NCBI RefSeq assembly: GCF_008107725.1
Contig: NZ_VIRN01000064.1
Coordinates: 620,001 to 684,000, forward strand
Reading direction: 5' to 3'
Length of the DNA stretch: 64,000 bases
From: Marinobacter sp. BW6
GTDB taxonomy: Bacteria > Pseudomonadota > Gammaproteobacteria > Pseudomonadales > Oleiphilaceae
A program made the translations under genes and the position numbers. The notes under the pieces were generated by a model. It searched no databases. It was not told the DNA's origin and worked only from the letters and a program-made list of their open reading frames with translations. This document shows positions 62,961 to 64,000 of this stretch, piece after piece; the first letter of the stretch is position 1, and the number at the start of each line of letters is the position of its first letter.

Positions 62961-64000
62961 CAGGCCTCCTCAGGTGCGGCAGGGAAGTCGTAGAGATACT
63001 GTCGACTTTGCGGCAGTTTGTTGTTATCACCGTGGCTGAAGACCACCTGGAATAGCTGCAGGGAGCCTGCCCGGAAGGCAGCGATGGAGCCGGCCAGATA
63101 CATGCGCCAGGCACGGGTAAAGTGGCCGTCATACATGGCGGTTACCTTGTCTTCGTTCTCGTTGAACCGCTCCATCCAGTGGCTCAGTGTCTGGGCGTAA
63201 TGCAGGCGCAGGTTCTCTACATCCAGCACCGAAAAATCACCGTGCTCGCAGATCTCCATGAATTCACCGATGCTCGGTGGGTAGGCGCCGGGGAAGATTC
63301 TCTTTTCGATCCAGGCATTCATGAGCATAGGGCGATTGCGGCCAATGCTGTGTAGCAGGGCGATGCCATCGGGTTTCAGGCTTCGCTTGATCAGCTCGGA
63401 CAGAGCTTTGAAGTTTTCCTTACCCACGTGTTCCAGCATCCCGATAGATACGAAGGCATCATACTGGCCGTTGATATTGCGGTAGTCGTCTTCAACGTAT
63501 TCCACCAGATGATCTAGCCCTTGCTTGCGGGCTTCTTCACGAGCATAGACCAATTGTTCCCGTGAGATGTTATAGGAATGAACTTTGACGCCGTAATTGC
63601 GGGCCATGTAGCGGGCCAGCCCGCCCCAACCACAACCAGCCTCAACTACGGTCATGCCCGGTTTGAGTCGGAGCTTGCGGCAAACGTGCTCCAGCTTTGC
63701 CAACTGGGCCTGTTCGAGTGTCAGGTCGGGGCTCTCGTAATAGGCGCAGGTGTATTGCATTTCGGCACTGTCGAGCCAGTGCTGGTAGAACTCGTTACCC
63801 AGGTCGTAGTGGTGATGGATGTTTTCCTTTGCCTCGGAGATGCCGGTGGAGCGGGGGTTGTGATTGCGCCACAGCGCTTCCAGCCATTTCGGCCATTTCT
63901 GGCGCGCCTGGTGAACCGAACGGTAAAGAGCCTCCATCAGGTCCGGCAGGTCTCCCTCTACCTCCAGTCGGCCGGAACTGTAAAGATCCCCGAATGCCAG
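62960..64000 (-). CDS. cyclopropane-fatty-acyl-phospholipid synthase-like methyltransferase (5' truncated)
   Basis: The frame is open to the right edge; 346 residues are visible and the N-terminus is missing. The N-terminal domain end (LAFGDLYSSGRLEVEGDLPDL) is followed by the SAM-binding domain (HHHYDLGNEFY, VVEAGCGWGGLARYMAR, LEHVGKENF). C-terminal blocks RIFPGAYPP and YAQTLSHWMERF are CFA-synthase-like. It methylates unsaturated phospholipid acyl chains, giving cyclopropane or related methylated lipids. The downstream FAD oxidoreductase is translationally coupled. Confidence 0.92.
   Translation of the reverse strand: MAFGDLYSSGRLEVEGDLPDLMEALYRSVHQARQKWPKWLEALWRNHNPRSTGISEAKENIHHHYDLGNEFYQHWLDSAEMQYTCAYYESPDLTLEQAQLAKLEHVCRKLRLKPGMTVVEAGCGWGGLARYMARNYGVKVHSYNISREQLVYAREEARKQGLDHLVEYVEDDYRNINGQYDAFVSIGMLEHVGKENFKALSELIKRSLKPDGIALLHSIGRNRPMLMNAWIEKRIFPGAYPPSIGEFMEICEHGDFSVLDVENLRLHYAQTLSHWMERFNENEDKVTAMYDGHFTRAWRMYLAGSIAAFRAGSLQLFQVVFSHGDNNKLPQSRQYLYDFPAAPEEA

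Noticed and set aside
1..64000. CRISPR arrays, phage genes, integrases, transposases, tRNA or rRNA genes
   Set aside because: Looked for spaced direct repeats, cloverleaf-like segments and the usual protein families; none seen. Short tRNA-like structures cannot be wholly excluded by eye.

Overview
The window reads as a conserved chromosomal segment of a marine gammaproteobacterium, most likely Marinobacter or a close relative. It is GC-rich and densely packed with intact genes. The Crp protein is closer to Pseudomonas Vfr than to enteric Crp. The gene orders lptD-surA-pdxA-rsmA-apaH, amgK-murU, rpe-gph-trpE and trpGDC, and the speD / OsmC-like / crp neighbourhood, match what I recall of the P. 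aeruginosa PA0590-PA0609 and PA0649-PA0654 regions. Genus-level placement is inference. I found no tRNA, rRNA, CRISPR array, prophage, transposase gene or integrase.

Layout. 1-4.0 kb: 3' part of prkB, a pirin, speD, an OsmC/YhfA-like protein and crp. 4.0-9.4 kb: modABC directly behind an alpha/beta hydrolase and a fatty-acid hydroxylase, plus a GST. 9.5-14.6 kb: a three-domain META lipoprotein, a solute-binding-like lipoprotein and a proXWV glycine betaine importer. 14.8-18.1 kb: M14-like metallopeptidase, hydrolase, GST, DUF4202. 18.1-23.8 kb (minus strand): rpe-gph-(trpL)-trpE-trpG-trpD-trpC, with a palindromic repeat between trpD and trpC. 23.9-27.4 kb: DUF3530, J-domain protein, murU, amgK. 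27.6-36.2 kb (plus strand): lptD-surA-pdxA-rsmA-apaH, DUF423, thiS, thiG, slmA. 36.2-44.9 kb: REP pair, inositol monophosphatase family, aminotransferase, PstS-OmpA fusion, NarL-type regulator and sensor kinase, lipase foldase and lipase, DUF3301. 44.9-49.6 kb: Aer-like chemoreceptor, PAS-GGDEF-EAL protein, AraC/XylS-type regulator. 49.6-55.3 kb: RND efflux pair, membrane J-protein, secretin-N-like protein. 55.3-59.3 kb: DAHP synthase with an attenuator leader, LysE exporter, dihydrolipoyl-dehydrogenase-like flavoprotein, DUF2061. 59.4-64 kb: Dps, choice-of-anchor I lipoprotein, FAD oxidoreductase and a 5'-truncated cyclopropane-fatty-acid-synthase-like methyltransferase.

How the genes work together. 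Two points of aromatic amino acid synthesis appear to be controlled by translation-coupled attenuation. A short peptide with Trp codons (WWRW) precedes trpE. A peptide with the run FFWWFGYGFYF precedes the DAHP synthase and is followed by a strong intrinsic terminator; its 3' coding end can also pair with the terminator's 5' arm. The lptD-surA, amgK-murU and slmA genes serve envelope biogenesis, cell-wall recycling and division. proXWV and Dps serve osmotic and oxidative stress. The lipase, its foldase and the RND pump face the outside.

I see no obviously new multi-gene defence or metabolic system. The observations most worth checking are the aromatic leader/attenuator, the XylS-type half-sites in front of the GGDEF-EAL gene and the AraC-family gene, the two REP/REPIN-type elements, and the missing apaG between rsmA and apaH.
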